Shown here one piece after another: positions 30,492 to 37,224 of a stretch of DNA of 37,224 nt (position 1 is the stretch's first letter; each line of letters begins with the position of its first letter). Origin of the DNA: Planctomycetota bacterium. Its GTDB lineage: Bacteria > Planctomycetota > Phycisphaerae > Sedimentisphaerales > Anaerobacaceae. The stretch covers positions 1-37,224 of the forward strand of contig JALORE010000040.1 of assembly GCA_025459125.1 (NCBI GenBank), in the 5' to 3' direction. The notes under the pieces are model-generated. The model had not been told where the DNA came from and searched no databases. It saw only the letters and a program-made list of their open reading frames with translations. The position numbers and the translations under genes are program-made.

Positions 30492-32219
30492 TCACTGGCG
30501 TTTCTGGAGTCCCAGCCCGCAGGTGCCGAAGGCGGTCCTGGGCTCCGGGTTCCCGGTGCTGAAGAACGGCACCCAGGACGATTGTGCGGAATCCTTGCCG
30601 TACTGCCAACCGCTGGCGGCGTCGACGGTGACCGTCAGCTTGTAGGCGACAACCGGGACCAGGCTCTTGAGCGGTACGTTCTGGCTGGCCGTCCCCAGAT
30701 CGGGCAGAACCAGCGTCCACGTGCACGTGATCTTCGTCTGCCCTGCCAGGAGCTTGTCGATGGGCAATTGCAGCTGGTACTGGCCTGCCCCTGTCAGCTC
30801 GAAGGGTACCGGCGTGTCGCTTAGCGAGACCGAGGTCAGGACCCCGGTGGCGTAAGGCAGTGCGATCGGCATGACGGAGACACCCTGCGGCCCTTTCATC
30901 AGCGTCAGCTCGGACTGGACGGTGATCGGGCCCGACACCGCGATGTGCCAGCGGTCTTCCTGAGTGCCCACGAAGTCCGGCTGTGACCACTGCTGGAAGC
31001 CGAGACTCCCCGCGGGGACATCGTCCGCCGCCAGCGGCTCCGGCAGGTTCTCCCGGGCCGCGTCCCCGACGTGCAAGTCGCCGTAGATCACGCGGTAGGT
31101 CTCGGAGCCTTTCGGCCGGTACCAGAAGATCGGCTTGTCCGCCGCGCCCAGCCGGACGCCCTTGCCGCGATAGTACCACTTGCCCTCGCCCTTGAACATC
31201 CGCAGGAACAGCAGATGGGCGCCCATCGTCTTTTCGAGCTCGGCATTCTGCTCCGCGGACAACTTCAGGGCCTCGACCTTCTTGATGATCTCGGGCACCT
31301 GCTTCATGTAATCCTCGAATGCCAGGCTGTCGGGGAACTGCCCGTCGCCGAACATCTCGGCCCGAATCCGCAGGCCCGCGAGGAAGTCCGCCTCGGTCGA
31401 GCCGAACAGGTCGAGTTGGACCTGCTGCCGCTGGTATCCTGCCGGCACGTCCATGCTGAACAGCGCCTCATCCATGGGCACGTCGAACCGCATGTTCTTG
31501 ACGATGGCCGTCATTTGTTTTTCCTTCTGGTCGATGCGGATCGGCAGCCCGGTTTTGGCATCGGCCCAAAGGGTGATCTCGACACTCGGGTGCTTGGCCA
31601 GGAAGCCGACGGCCTTGCGCCCGTCCACCTCCTGCATCCCCAGATCCTGCACCGCGAAATGCGGTATCTCCTGGAGCTTGGTGAACAGCCCCTTGAGGTT
31701 CTCCAGGTAGTTGGGGATGGGGGGCAGCCCTTTGAGGTCATAGAATATGGCTTCCTTCTTGGCGTCGTTCAGACTGAGGATCTTCCCTTCGACCAGGTCA
31801 ATGATGCTGACATCGCCCGGGACATTGGCCAGGGTCCGCCGGATACGCGAACCCATGATCATGTCATGGATGACGGGGACGTTGGCGTCCTCCACGCCGA
31901 TGATAATGTCGAAGATTGCCGTATTGGCGTTGAGAATGGGCTGGATCACCTGGGCGAACGTCACGCCCGAGCCGAGCGGGCTCCCCAGAAAATGGAGGCC
32001 CAGGAGCAGGGCCACGACGAGCACCGCCGCGGCCGCGAGTTTGACCATCTTGCTCTTCATAACGATTCTCCATACGGCCGGCCGCGGGCGCAGGGCCTGC
32101 TTCTGCCGGCGTTTCTCGAGGTCCGCCAGAGCGTCGGCCAAGATGCGCCGATCGACCGTGGGGGACGATGCCATCTGTGCTTCGTCGATGAGTCTCTTTA
32201 TGTCATCTGCCGGTTGCAT
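30492..32219 (-). CDS. Membrane-anchored sigma-factor partner (probable anti-sigma) with LolA-like region
   Basis: A 575-aa protein. The cytoplasmic N-terminus (1-55) has DIKRLIDEA and DRRILADALADLEKRR, a pattern seen in planctomycete anti-sigma-like proteins. One transmembrane helix follows (about 60-78, VKLAAAAVLVVALLLGLHFL). The extracytoplasmic part (about 95-290) resembles LolA/RseB-type folds (IRRTLANVPGDVSIIDL, KTGLPIRID, VPMDEALFSMDVPAGYQ). A helical stretch comes next, then a C-terminal domain (416-575) shared with the lipoprotein downstream. The ATG overlaps the sigma-factor stop by 22 nt, which implies translational coupling. The anti-sigma role is inferred from operon position and topology. 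No zinc HxxxCxxC motif is present. Confidence 0.78.
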   Translation of the reverse strand: MQPADDIKRLIDEAQMASSPTVDRRILADALADLEKRRQKQALRPRPAVWRIVMKSKMVKLAAAAVLVVALLLGLHFLGSPLGSGVTFAQVIQPILNANTAIFDIIIGVEDANVPVIHDMIMGSRIRRTLANVPGDVSIIDLVEGKILSLNDAKKEAIFYDLKGLPPIPNYLENLKGLFTKLQEIPHFAVQDLGMQEVDGRKAVGFLAKHPSVEITLWADAKTGLPIRIDQKEKQMTAIVKNMRFDVPMDEALFSMDVPAGYQRQQVQLDLFGSTEADFLAGLRIRAEMFGDGQFPDSLAFEDYMKQVPEIIKKVEALKLSAEQNAELEKTMGAHLLFLRMFKGEGKWYYRGKGVRLGAADKPIFWYRPKGSETYRVIYGDLHVGDAARENLPEPLAADDVPAGSLGFQQWSQPDFVGTQEDRWHIAVSGPITVQSELTLMKGPQGVSVMPIALPYATGVLTSVSLSDTPVPFELTGAGQYQLQLPIDKLLAGQTKITCTWTLVLPDLGTASQNVPLKSLVPVVAYKLTVTVDAASGWQYGKDSAQSSWVPFFSTGNPEPRTAFGTCGLGLQKRQ

Positions 32220-32797
32220 TTGCTTACCTTGCCGTTAAGAATGCTCCGCAGTCTGTCGATGCCATACCGGTAGCGGCTCTTGGCCGTATTCGCGGAAATC
32301 CGCCGGGCCTTGGCGATGGCCCGGAACGTCATCTGCCCGTGCAAATGCAGCATCAAGGCTTCGCGCTGCTCGAAGGGCAGCTCCGCCAGTGCCCCGCTGA
32401 GCATTTGCAGTTGCTCGTTGCACACCAGCGTCTCCAGCGGCTCCTCGATACAGCCCCGGGTGGCATCGTCAAGGCCGGAGGCCTTGGCGATGGCGGTGTC
32501 TGAACACGGAGCCGCCACCTGGAATCGGCCCCGCACCCGCTCGGCCTTGTTCCAGTTCCGCGCGTGGTTGGCGGTGCAGGTGAGCAGATACCCTTTGAGG
32601 CTGCCGGTCAGCCGGAAGTCATCCAGATGCCGGACAAACGCCAGGAACACGTCGTGCACAACATCTTCCGCCACGGTCTTATCGTTGAGCAGACCCATGG
32701 CCAGCAGCAGCAGATCTGCCTTGTACTTCTCGTAGATCCGCGTGAGAGCCGCGCGGCTCCCCCGCTGGCATTGGAGCACCAGTAACGTGTCTTCCAT
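32198..32797 (-). CDS. ECF-type RNA polymerase sigma factor
   Basis: A 199-aa sigma factor. Region 2 is IYEKYKADLLLLAMGLLNDK through AEDVVHDVFLAFVRHLDDF and SLKGYLLTCTANHARNWNK (about 21-84). Region 4 is LPFEQREALMLHLHGQMTFR through AIAKARRISANTAKSRYRYGIDRLRSIL (about 140-187). In the linker, residues 102-115 (AIAKASGLDDATRG) are encoded by a palindromic repeat also found in noncoding DNA at 13572. ATG 32797 starts the family sequence (MEDTLLVLQCQRG); an in-frame extension to 32920 has no similarity. It is the first gene of a two-gene unit with the membrane partner. The likely target is envelope or surface functions, but none can be named. Confidence 0.93.
   Translation of the reverse strand: MEDTLLVLQCQRGSRAALTRIYEKYKADLLLLAMGLLNDKTVAEDVVHDVFLAFVRHLDDFRLTGSLKGYLLTCTANHARNWNKAERVRGRFQVAAPCSDTAIAKASGLDDATRGCIEEPLETLVCNEQLQMLSGALAELPFEQREALMLHLHGQMTFRAIAKARRISANTAKSRYRYGIDRLRSILNGKVSKCNRQMT
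32455..32493. repeat. Palindromic repeat embedded in the sigma-factor coding sequence
   Basis: 32461-32493 matches the intergenic element 13572-13604 at 30 of 33 positions, and 32455-32474 is the exact reverse complement of 13680-13699. The element folds as CATCGTCAAGGCC / GGCCTTGGCGATG with one G-U pair. It is read in frame without a stop and lies in the variable linker between sigma regions 2 and 4. Confidence 0.8.
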
Positions 32798-33029
32798 AGG
32801 CCGGCCTATCGGGTACCCGGTAAACGTCCGTTCGCCAATATAACAACTGCCGGCCGGGGCCGGGTCTATCGAATTCGGTTTCTTCCCTGGCCTCGTGCGT
32901 CCGTACGGGAGGATAACCACATTCTGACCCGTTGGCTCAGAAAGAGGCGCAAGACAGGCAGGACGCAGGCGTCTTCATTAGTATGTGGTTCCTTGCGACA
33001 TGTTACCATTGAGATGAAGGGCAACCAAG

Positions 33030-34487
33030 ATGAACTGGAAAAGGAAATGGATGACCTCGCTGGCGATGGTGGCGGTTTCGGTCCCCGCGTACTCTGCGAC
33101 GTCTGCGGGCGCCGAGATACCCGCAGAGGCTCTCGCGGAGCTCTCAGCCAGCATTCAACAACACGTGGAAAAGGACCATATTGTCGGCGCGGAGTTCCTC
33201 ATCGTAAGAGGTGGACAGGCAATCATGCACGAAGCCTATGGATGGAGGGATCGTGAAGCGCTGGAGCCGATGGAGCCCAACACGATATGCAACATCCGGT
33301 CGATGACCAAGATGCTGACGGGGGCCAGTGCCCAGATGCTGATGGACGAAGGCAAGTTAAGCCTCGACGACAAGGCCTCCCAGTATCTCCCCGGCTTCCG
33401 CAATGCGAACTCCGGCGGCATTACCATCGAACAGCTCCTCACCCACCGCAGCGGCCTGCCCCTGTCCACCTTGACGCGCCTGGATGAGCATTCTGATCTG
33501 TACTCCATGGCAAACGCCATCGGCGCAAGAGGACCCGACTTCCCACCCGGCAGCAAGTTCTGGTACAGCGATGCCGGTTCCGAAACGTTAGGGGCCGTGG
33601 TCGAGGTCGTGTCGGGTGTCACCTTGGATCGGTTCGTCCGTGCGAGACTGCTCGATCCTCTTGACATGAACGACACCTTCTACCTCACGGAATTGGAAGC
33701 TCCTTTGGACCGATTTGCCAGCCTCTACCTCGGGGCTCCCGGGGCATGGCAGAAGTGGTGGACGCCGGGACAGCCGTTCTATCCCTTTGCCTGGGGTTCG
33801 CAGAGCCTGTACAGCACGCCGGCGGACTATGCCAGGTTCCTGTCCATGCTGATCAATGGAGGAACCTATAAGGGACGCCGGATTCTGTCCGAGGAGGCCG
33901 TCGCTCGGATCCTCACTCCAGTTTCCGCGATGACCAGCCTTGGTTCCGACCTGCCCGCCTTGACCGGCTTTCCCTTCACCGAGGTCTACTATGGGCAGAT
34001 GTCGGTTCTCAATGTGTCGGCCGACGGGCAGGTGCGAGTCTTTGGTCACAGCGGTTCCGACGGAACATGGGCCTGGGCCTTCCCGGAACACGACCTGATG
34101 ATCCTCTATTTTACGCAATCCCGAGGGCAGGCCACCGGCATCAGGCTGGAAACCGACCTGGACCGGCTTCTCATCCATCCGGAGTATGTCCCTCCACCCG
34201 AGGTGGTGGAAAGATATCAACCCTACCTGGGCACGTACGTCTCGGAATCTGCGGCGTCGAGGGGTGAGGAGTTCAGCGTCCTGATCCACAACGAGCACCT
34301 CGGATTTGACATCCCCGGCATATTCATCTGTGAACTCAAGGATCCTCCCACGGAGAGTGGAACATGGTACTTCCAGCTTGATGAGCAGTTGTCTATTCAG
34401 TTCATCCGGGGCAGATCGGGCAGTATCATAGGGCTGATATTCTGCGAACCCGGCTATGTCCACAGAATGACGAAGGTTTCGGGCTGA
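33030..34487 (+). CDS. Secreted beta-lactamase-fold serine hydrolase (class C-like)
   Basis: A 485-aa exported protein with a signal peptide (about 1-28, ending TSAGA). The penicillin-binding/class-C hydrolase domain runs from about 33 to 385. Active-site motifs are SxxK as SMTK (Ser91, Lys94), YxN replaced by Tyr179-Ser-Asp181, and the HSG triad position at His340 (FGHSGSDGT). A C-terminal region (about 390-485) follows, with RYQPYLGTYV-like sequence seen in esterase or peptidase members. Possible jobs are esterase, D-amino-acid peptidase or peptidoglycan hydrolase; resistance to beta-lactams is not implied. AAGGG lies about 10 nt before the ATG. It is divergent from the sigma-factor gene and convergent with a second, related hydrolase. 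Confidence 0.88.
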   Translation: MNWKRKWMTSLAMVAVSVPAYSATSAGAEIPAEALAELSASIQQHVEKDHIVGAEFLIVRGGQAIMHEAYGWRDREALEPMEPNTICNIRSMTKMLTGASAQMLMDEGKLSLDDKASQYLPGFRNANSGGITIEQLLTHRSGLPLSTLTRLDEHSDLYSMANAIGARGPDFPPGSKFWYSDAGSETLGAVVEVVSGVTLDRFVRARLLDPLDMNDTFYLTELEAPLDRFASLYLGAPGAWQKWWTPGQPFYPFAWGSQSLYSTPADYARFLSMLINGGTYKGRRILSEEAVARILTPVSAMTSLGSDLPALTGFPFTEVYYGQMSVLNVSADGQVRVFGHSGSDGTWAWAFPEHDLMILYFTQSRGQATGIRLETDLDRLLIHPEYVPPPEVVERYQPYLGTYVSESAASRGEEFSVLIHNEHLGFDIPGIFICELKDPPTESGTWYFQLDEQLSIQFIRGRSGSIIGLIFCEPGYVHRMTKVSG

Positions 34488-34749
34488 GAGCTTCATGGAA
34501 GGATACCGGATGACTTCAGGGATGAGAAGCTGCCACGCGGCTGGAGGTTGTTCATGAGGCCGGGGGAGGCACTGCTGGCCGGCTTGGTGACGCTGGCGAC
34601 GCTCTTTCTGCTCGTCTCGCCGGGGCGCAGGACAACCAGCGGCAGATCGCGTTCCCCGGCGCGGAAGGATTCGGGCGGTTCGCCCGGGGGGAGCATGCCG
34701 GACGACTATTCCGTAAGGCTCCAGGGATTCGCAGATGCGGCACGCTCTC
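34488..34749. other. Gap between convergent hydrolase genes
   Basis: I see no recognised gene or terminator. A plus-strand ORF (34554 onward) could encode one hydrophobic helix, LLAGLVTLATLFLLV, but it runs on antisense to the next gene and has no other support. Confidence 0.4.
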
Positions 34750-36300
34750 TCAATCACCCGATCGCGCCAACTCCAGGTACTGCGGCAATACATAGTTCTC
34801 GCCTTTGCCAAAGTCTTTCTCCTTGGCGGCACTGGCGGAGCCGATCAGCTTGTCGCCCTGGGGCCAGAGGGTGAGAATCACTTCGTCGTGGGGTGCATAC
34901 GGATGTAGGTAAGGGATATGGGCATCGAATCGCCAAAGCAGACTTTTGTGGCCTTTACTGACCTTCCGGTTCGGGGAAATCCAGCGCTGCTTGCCAGAGT
35001 TGTCACGCTCGATGCACATCCTGGGATTGCCCCGGCTGTCGAAATCGACTTCCATCAAACACCCCCCCTTCGGGCCCTCGATCCGTCCGGCCCATCTGCC
35101 TTTGAACGCGGCCGCTTTGGGTTCCGCCGCGCGGGGCCAGCCGCGACCCGCCCAACGACGCAAGGCTCTCTGGCCGGGTTCCGACACGGCCGCCGCGATC
35201 AGTTCCAGCAGCACTGGATCGGAGTGGCTATTCGAGTACCAAGCGTTGCTCATCAAGGCGATCACCACCTTCTCGGACGGAATCATATACAGCCAGTTGT
35301 GTATCCCGGGACCGCCGCCGCCGTGCTGCACAGTCTCGAAGCCGTAATCCTGCTGCACATCCCAGGCCAGCCGGCGGGTGGTGGACTCGACTCCCGGATC
35401 ACGGTATTGCCACAATAGGTCAATGCCGCTATCGGACAGTATTGGCTGTTGATCCGGAAGGTGTGCCTTCATGTGAAACATGCCAAAGCGCGCCAGATCG
35501 CTGGCCGTGGAATAGAGACCGGTGTATCCGTCCGCATTCAGAGAAACCGGAAGGACTCCCCCCTCGAAATTCTGCGTCGCTATCCTATCCCAAGGAGGTG
35601 GCGACCTGAAGAAGCCGGTGTGCTTGAGCCCCAACGGAGCAATGATCTCTTTCTGTATGAACTCTTCAATATTGACAGCGGACACGTCGTGGACCACATC
35701 GTCGAGCAATCCATACCCCAAATTCGTGTACTGGTACCGGGTCCCGGGAGCACAGACCAATACACCGGCCAGAGCGAGAAGGTCCTCGGTTGTTCTGCGC
35801 TCCGCCGGTGGTCTTTCATCGCCACAGACATAGTACCCATAGGGAAGCCCCGTCGTGTGGAGCAGCATGCGCGCCACCGCGGCATCGGCTGCCTTTCCCT
35901 GGTAGGCAATGAGCTTGGAGCCGCCCAGATAGTCATTGATCGGTCCGTGCAAATCGATCCGGCCTTGTTCGGCGAGAATCATCAACGCGGTGGAAGTGAA
36001 AGGCTTGGCGATGGACGCCACCAAGTGCATTGTCTCCGGTGTCGTTCGTATGTGCTCCTCCACATTGGCCCAGCCGAAAGCCTCCGCGTAGAGGATCTTG
36101 CCGTCCCTGGCCACCGCCACCTGGAGCGACACCACGTTTCTTTCCTTCATGAGCCGCTCGATGCGGCGTCGCGCTTTGGCAAAGGGATCGTCGGATCTGA
36201 CCCGATCACCATGGTCACAAGCCGTCAGCAACTGCAGAAGCACGGCAAGTGCCGTCAGTTTCACGAACGCAGCGCGAACGCCCCGTGCCCACGGCATCAC
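34750..36300 (-). CDS. Lipoprotein beta-lactamase-fold serine hydrolase
   Basis: A 516-aa protein with a lipoprotein signal (LTALAVLLQLLTAC, lipid Cys28). The class C-like hydrolase domain has SxxK as SIAK (Ser96, Lys99), the full YxN motif Tyr191-Thr-Asn193 and the third motif HGGGGPG. The C-terminal part (about 410-516) is a separate beta-rich domain with FKGRWAGRIEG. The fold covers esterases, D-aminopeptidases and penicillin-binding enzymes; it likely acts at the cell envelope. Its start overlaps the stop of the upstream unknown gene (GTG at 36300 or ATG at 36297, with GGAGAG upstream), so the two are translationally coupled. It converges on the first hydrolase and is clearly a different lineage from it. 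Confidence 0.88.
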   Translation of the reverse strand: MMPWARGVRAAFVKLTALAVLLQLLTACDHGDRVRSDDPFAKARRRIERLMKERNVVSLQVAVARDGKILYAEAFGWANVEEHIRTTPETMHLVASIAKPFTSTALMILAEQGRIDLHGPINDYLGGSKLIAYQGKAADAAVARMLLHTTGLPYGYYVCGDERPPAERRTTEDLLALAGVLVCAPGTRYQYTNLGYGLLDDVVHDVSAVNIEEFIQKEIIAPLGLKHTGFFRSPPPWDRIATQNFEGGVLPVSLNADGYTGLYSTASDLARFGMFHMKAHLPDQQPILSDSGIDLLWQYRDPGVESTTRRLAWDVQQDYGFETVQHGGGGPGIHNWLYMIPSEKVVIALMSNAWYSNSHSDPVLLELIAAAVSEPGQRALRRWAGRGWPRAAEPKAAAFKGRWAGRIEGPKGGCLMEVDFDSRGNPRMCIERDNSGKQRWISPNRKVSKGHKSLLWRFDAHIPYLHPYAPHDEVILTLWPQGDKLIGSASAAKEKDFGKGENYVLPQYLELARSGD

Positions 36301-37088
36301 CCGCTCTCCGCCATGAAGTGGTGGGTCAGGGCCTCATACAGACGGCCACGAAAGGCCTCCTGAATCTCCTCTACGGTCTTCAATCCGAAGATGCAGGCGA
36401 CGGCAATGGGGTCGGCCCGATACCTCGTGTGCCCCTCATAGAAGCCGTAACGCATGATGTAGTACGGAGCCATTTCGCTGAAATGCAGGTGAGTCAATCT
36501 TCCTTCCAGCTCGGTCACTTGGGTGTTCGAGAGATGAGAGTATCTGTCCCGCAGAAACCGATTCTCCCCCGGAGTGAGGCTGCGTTGGACATCGATGTCA
36601 AACCTTCCCTGGATCTCATCCTGGAATATGGAGATCTGCCACCCCTTCATTCCCTCTGCGCGAAAGGTGATCTCTCTCCCGTGGTACAGAAAATGCCGGA
36701 CGTTGGAGAACCTTGCGAGCGTGCCGGCTTCGATCTCCTGAAGGATCATGTTCCAGACATGATAGAGGGGCTTGGCCATTTGCGGATGGGTCAATCCCAG
36801 GGTTCGGACCAGATGGTTATCGCCCGTGAGGACGGAGAGGATGTTCTCGTCGTCGGCCATGAACCCCGCCCCCGAAAATTTCCCGGGTCGGCCGATATAC
36901 GTGATGACATCGACCGGCAGGCCCGTGATTTTGTCTCTCCCCTCCAGTTCCGCCTCGGCGTGGAGTCCGGTGGCGGCCAGGGACGGGAAATCGCTTTGAC
37001 CCACCTGAAGCTGCTGATCTTTGCCATAGACGGAGGGGACCCGCGCGCTGTAGTGCAAGGGTTTGCCGTTTTCGACGGTGACCGGCAT
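36297..37088 (-). CDS. Protein of unknown function, translationally coupled to the lipoprotein hydrolase
   Basis: At least 263 aa, soluble, with no signal peptide or transmembrane segment. Visible stretches include PVDVITYIGRPGKFSGAGFM, RTLGLTHPQMAKPLYHVWNM, FHGREITF-like YHGREITFRAEG, and YYIMRYGFYEGHTRYRADPI. It ends GRLYEALTHHFMAESG. I recognise no family. The TGA overlaps the next gene's start. The ATG at 37088 lacks a clear ribosome-binding site. The frame is open 57 nt further up to a TGA near 37145, and the added residues (YEEIVTAVLKNGKYTL) look like real protein. The true N-terminus may therefore be longer, using a non-ATG start or after a frameshift. Confidence 0.72.
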   Translation of the reverse strand: MPVTVENGKPLHYSARVPSVYGKDQQLQVGQSDFPSLAATGLHAEAELEGRDKITGLPVDVITYIGRPGKFSGAGFMADDENILSVLTGDNHLVRTLGLTHPQMAKPLYHVWNMILQEIEAGTLARFSNVRHFLYHGREITFRAEGMKGWQISIFQDEIQGRFDIDVQRSLTPGENRFLRDRYSHLSNTQVTELEGRLTHLHFSEMAPYYIMRYGFYEGHTRYRADPIAVACIFGLKTVEEIQEAFRGRLYEALTHHFMAESG

Positions 37089-37224
37089 CAGAGTGTACTT
37101 CCCGTTCTTCAGAACCGCCGTGACAATCTCCTCATATACTGAAGTTCATGTTGTGTGCCCGACTACTTCCACTGACCGGCTATTGCTTCTACTTGCCCCT
37201 TGCCGGACGCCAAGTAGCTTGATA
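37089..37224. other. Window end upstream of the unknown gene
   Basis: It probably holds the real start and promoter of the gene at 36297. An ATG near 37166 (ATGAACTTCAGT) would join the open frame if one A were removed. No promoter could be chosen. Confidence 0.35.

Noticed and set aside
29704..31179. Single long minus-strand gene covering the lipoprotein and beyond
   Set aside because: The upper part overlaps the membrane-partner gene in another frame and crosses a terminator and a promoter. The lipoprotein start at 30312 has a good ribosome-binding site and a signal peptide.
33030..36300. Antibiotic-resistance beta-lactamases
   Set aside because: Both hydrolases have the class C/penicillin-binding fold, but one lacks the canonical YxN Asn and both have extra C-terminal domains. 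Esterase or peptidase roles are more likely.
1..37224. CRISPR array, prophage, tRNA or rRNA
   Set aside because: I saw no regularly spaced direct repeats of 25-40 nt, no phage structural genes, and no T-loop (GGTTCGANTCC) in a plausible cloverleaf outside coding sequence.

Overview
The window is high-GC DNA that reads like a planctomycete, probably a Phycisphaerae/Sedimentisphaerales-type lineage from an environmental genome. The pointers are a PEP-CTERM protein ending in VPAPGAILL...RRRTL style, a Tat-dependent sulfatase, a secreted enolase-superfamily protein, an ECF sigma factor with a membrane-anchored partner, large secreted FG-GAP and PPC-repeat proteins, and many intergenic palindromes. 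The lineage call is inference: there is no rRNA, and I found no tRNA.

Layout. 1-1313: remnants of two REP-associated tyrosine transposases, then a repeat-rich noncoding stretch. 1314-3206: archease and the RNA ligase RtcB. 3214-3296: a perfect 24-bp inverted repeat between convergent genes. 3303-8579: a secreted beta-helix protein, a HAD phosphatase and a secreted string of six PPC domains. 8580-13077: a gene-free stretch with a structured hairpin, a cupin, and a 1023-aa secreted protein with a likely caspase-fold peptidase domain plus six FG-GAP repeats. 13078-16509: a repeat-rich gap and a heparinase II/III-like lyase. 16608-17708: a PEP-CTERM protein behind a strong promoter and an unusually long, structured leader. 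17798-20269: an enolase-superfamily protein and an RraA-like protein, probably one operon for sugar-acid breakdown. 20652-21846: two decaying genes. 22089-25813: purF-purM-membrane protein operon. 26090-27724: orphan DNA methyltransferase and RdgB, behind a clear promoter. 27800-29539: sulfatase. 29704-32797: sigma factor, membrane partner and a lipoprotein sharing a domain with that partner. 33030-37088: two beta-lactamase-fold hydrolases and a protein of unknown function.

How the genes fit together. Part of the content is housekeeping (purine synthesis, nucleotide-pool cleaning, RNA repair). Much of the rest is exported machinery for polysaccharide breakdown (sulfatase, lyase, beta-helix protein, sugar-acid enzymes) and surface proteins. 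Several transcription units start at good TTGACA-like promoters on the minus strand.

The most interesting points are: (1) a palindromic repeat, 30/33 identical to an intergenic copy, lying in frame inside the sigma-factor gene; (2) the PEP-CTERM leader, which holds an anti-Shine-Dalgarno octamer that can pair with two different Shine-Dalgarno sites; (3) a domain duplicated between the sigma operon's membrane protein and the neighbouring lipoprotein; (4) the peptidase/FG-GAP protein; (5) two similarly shaped 63-64-nt hairpins in gene-free regions.
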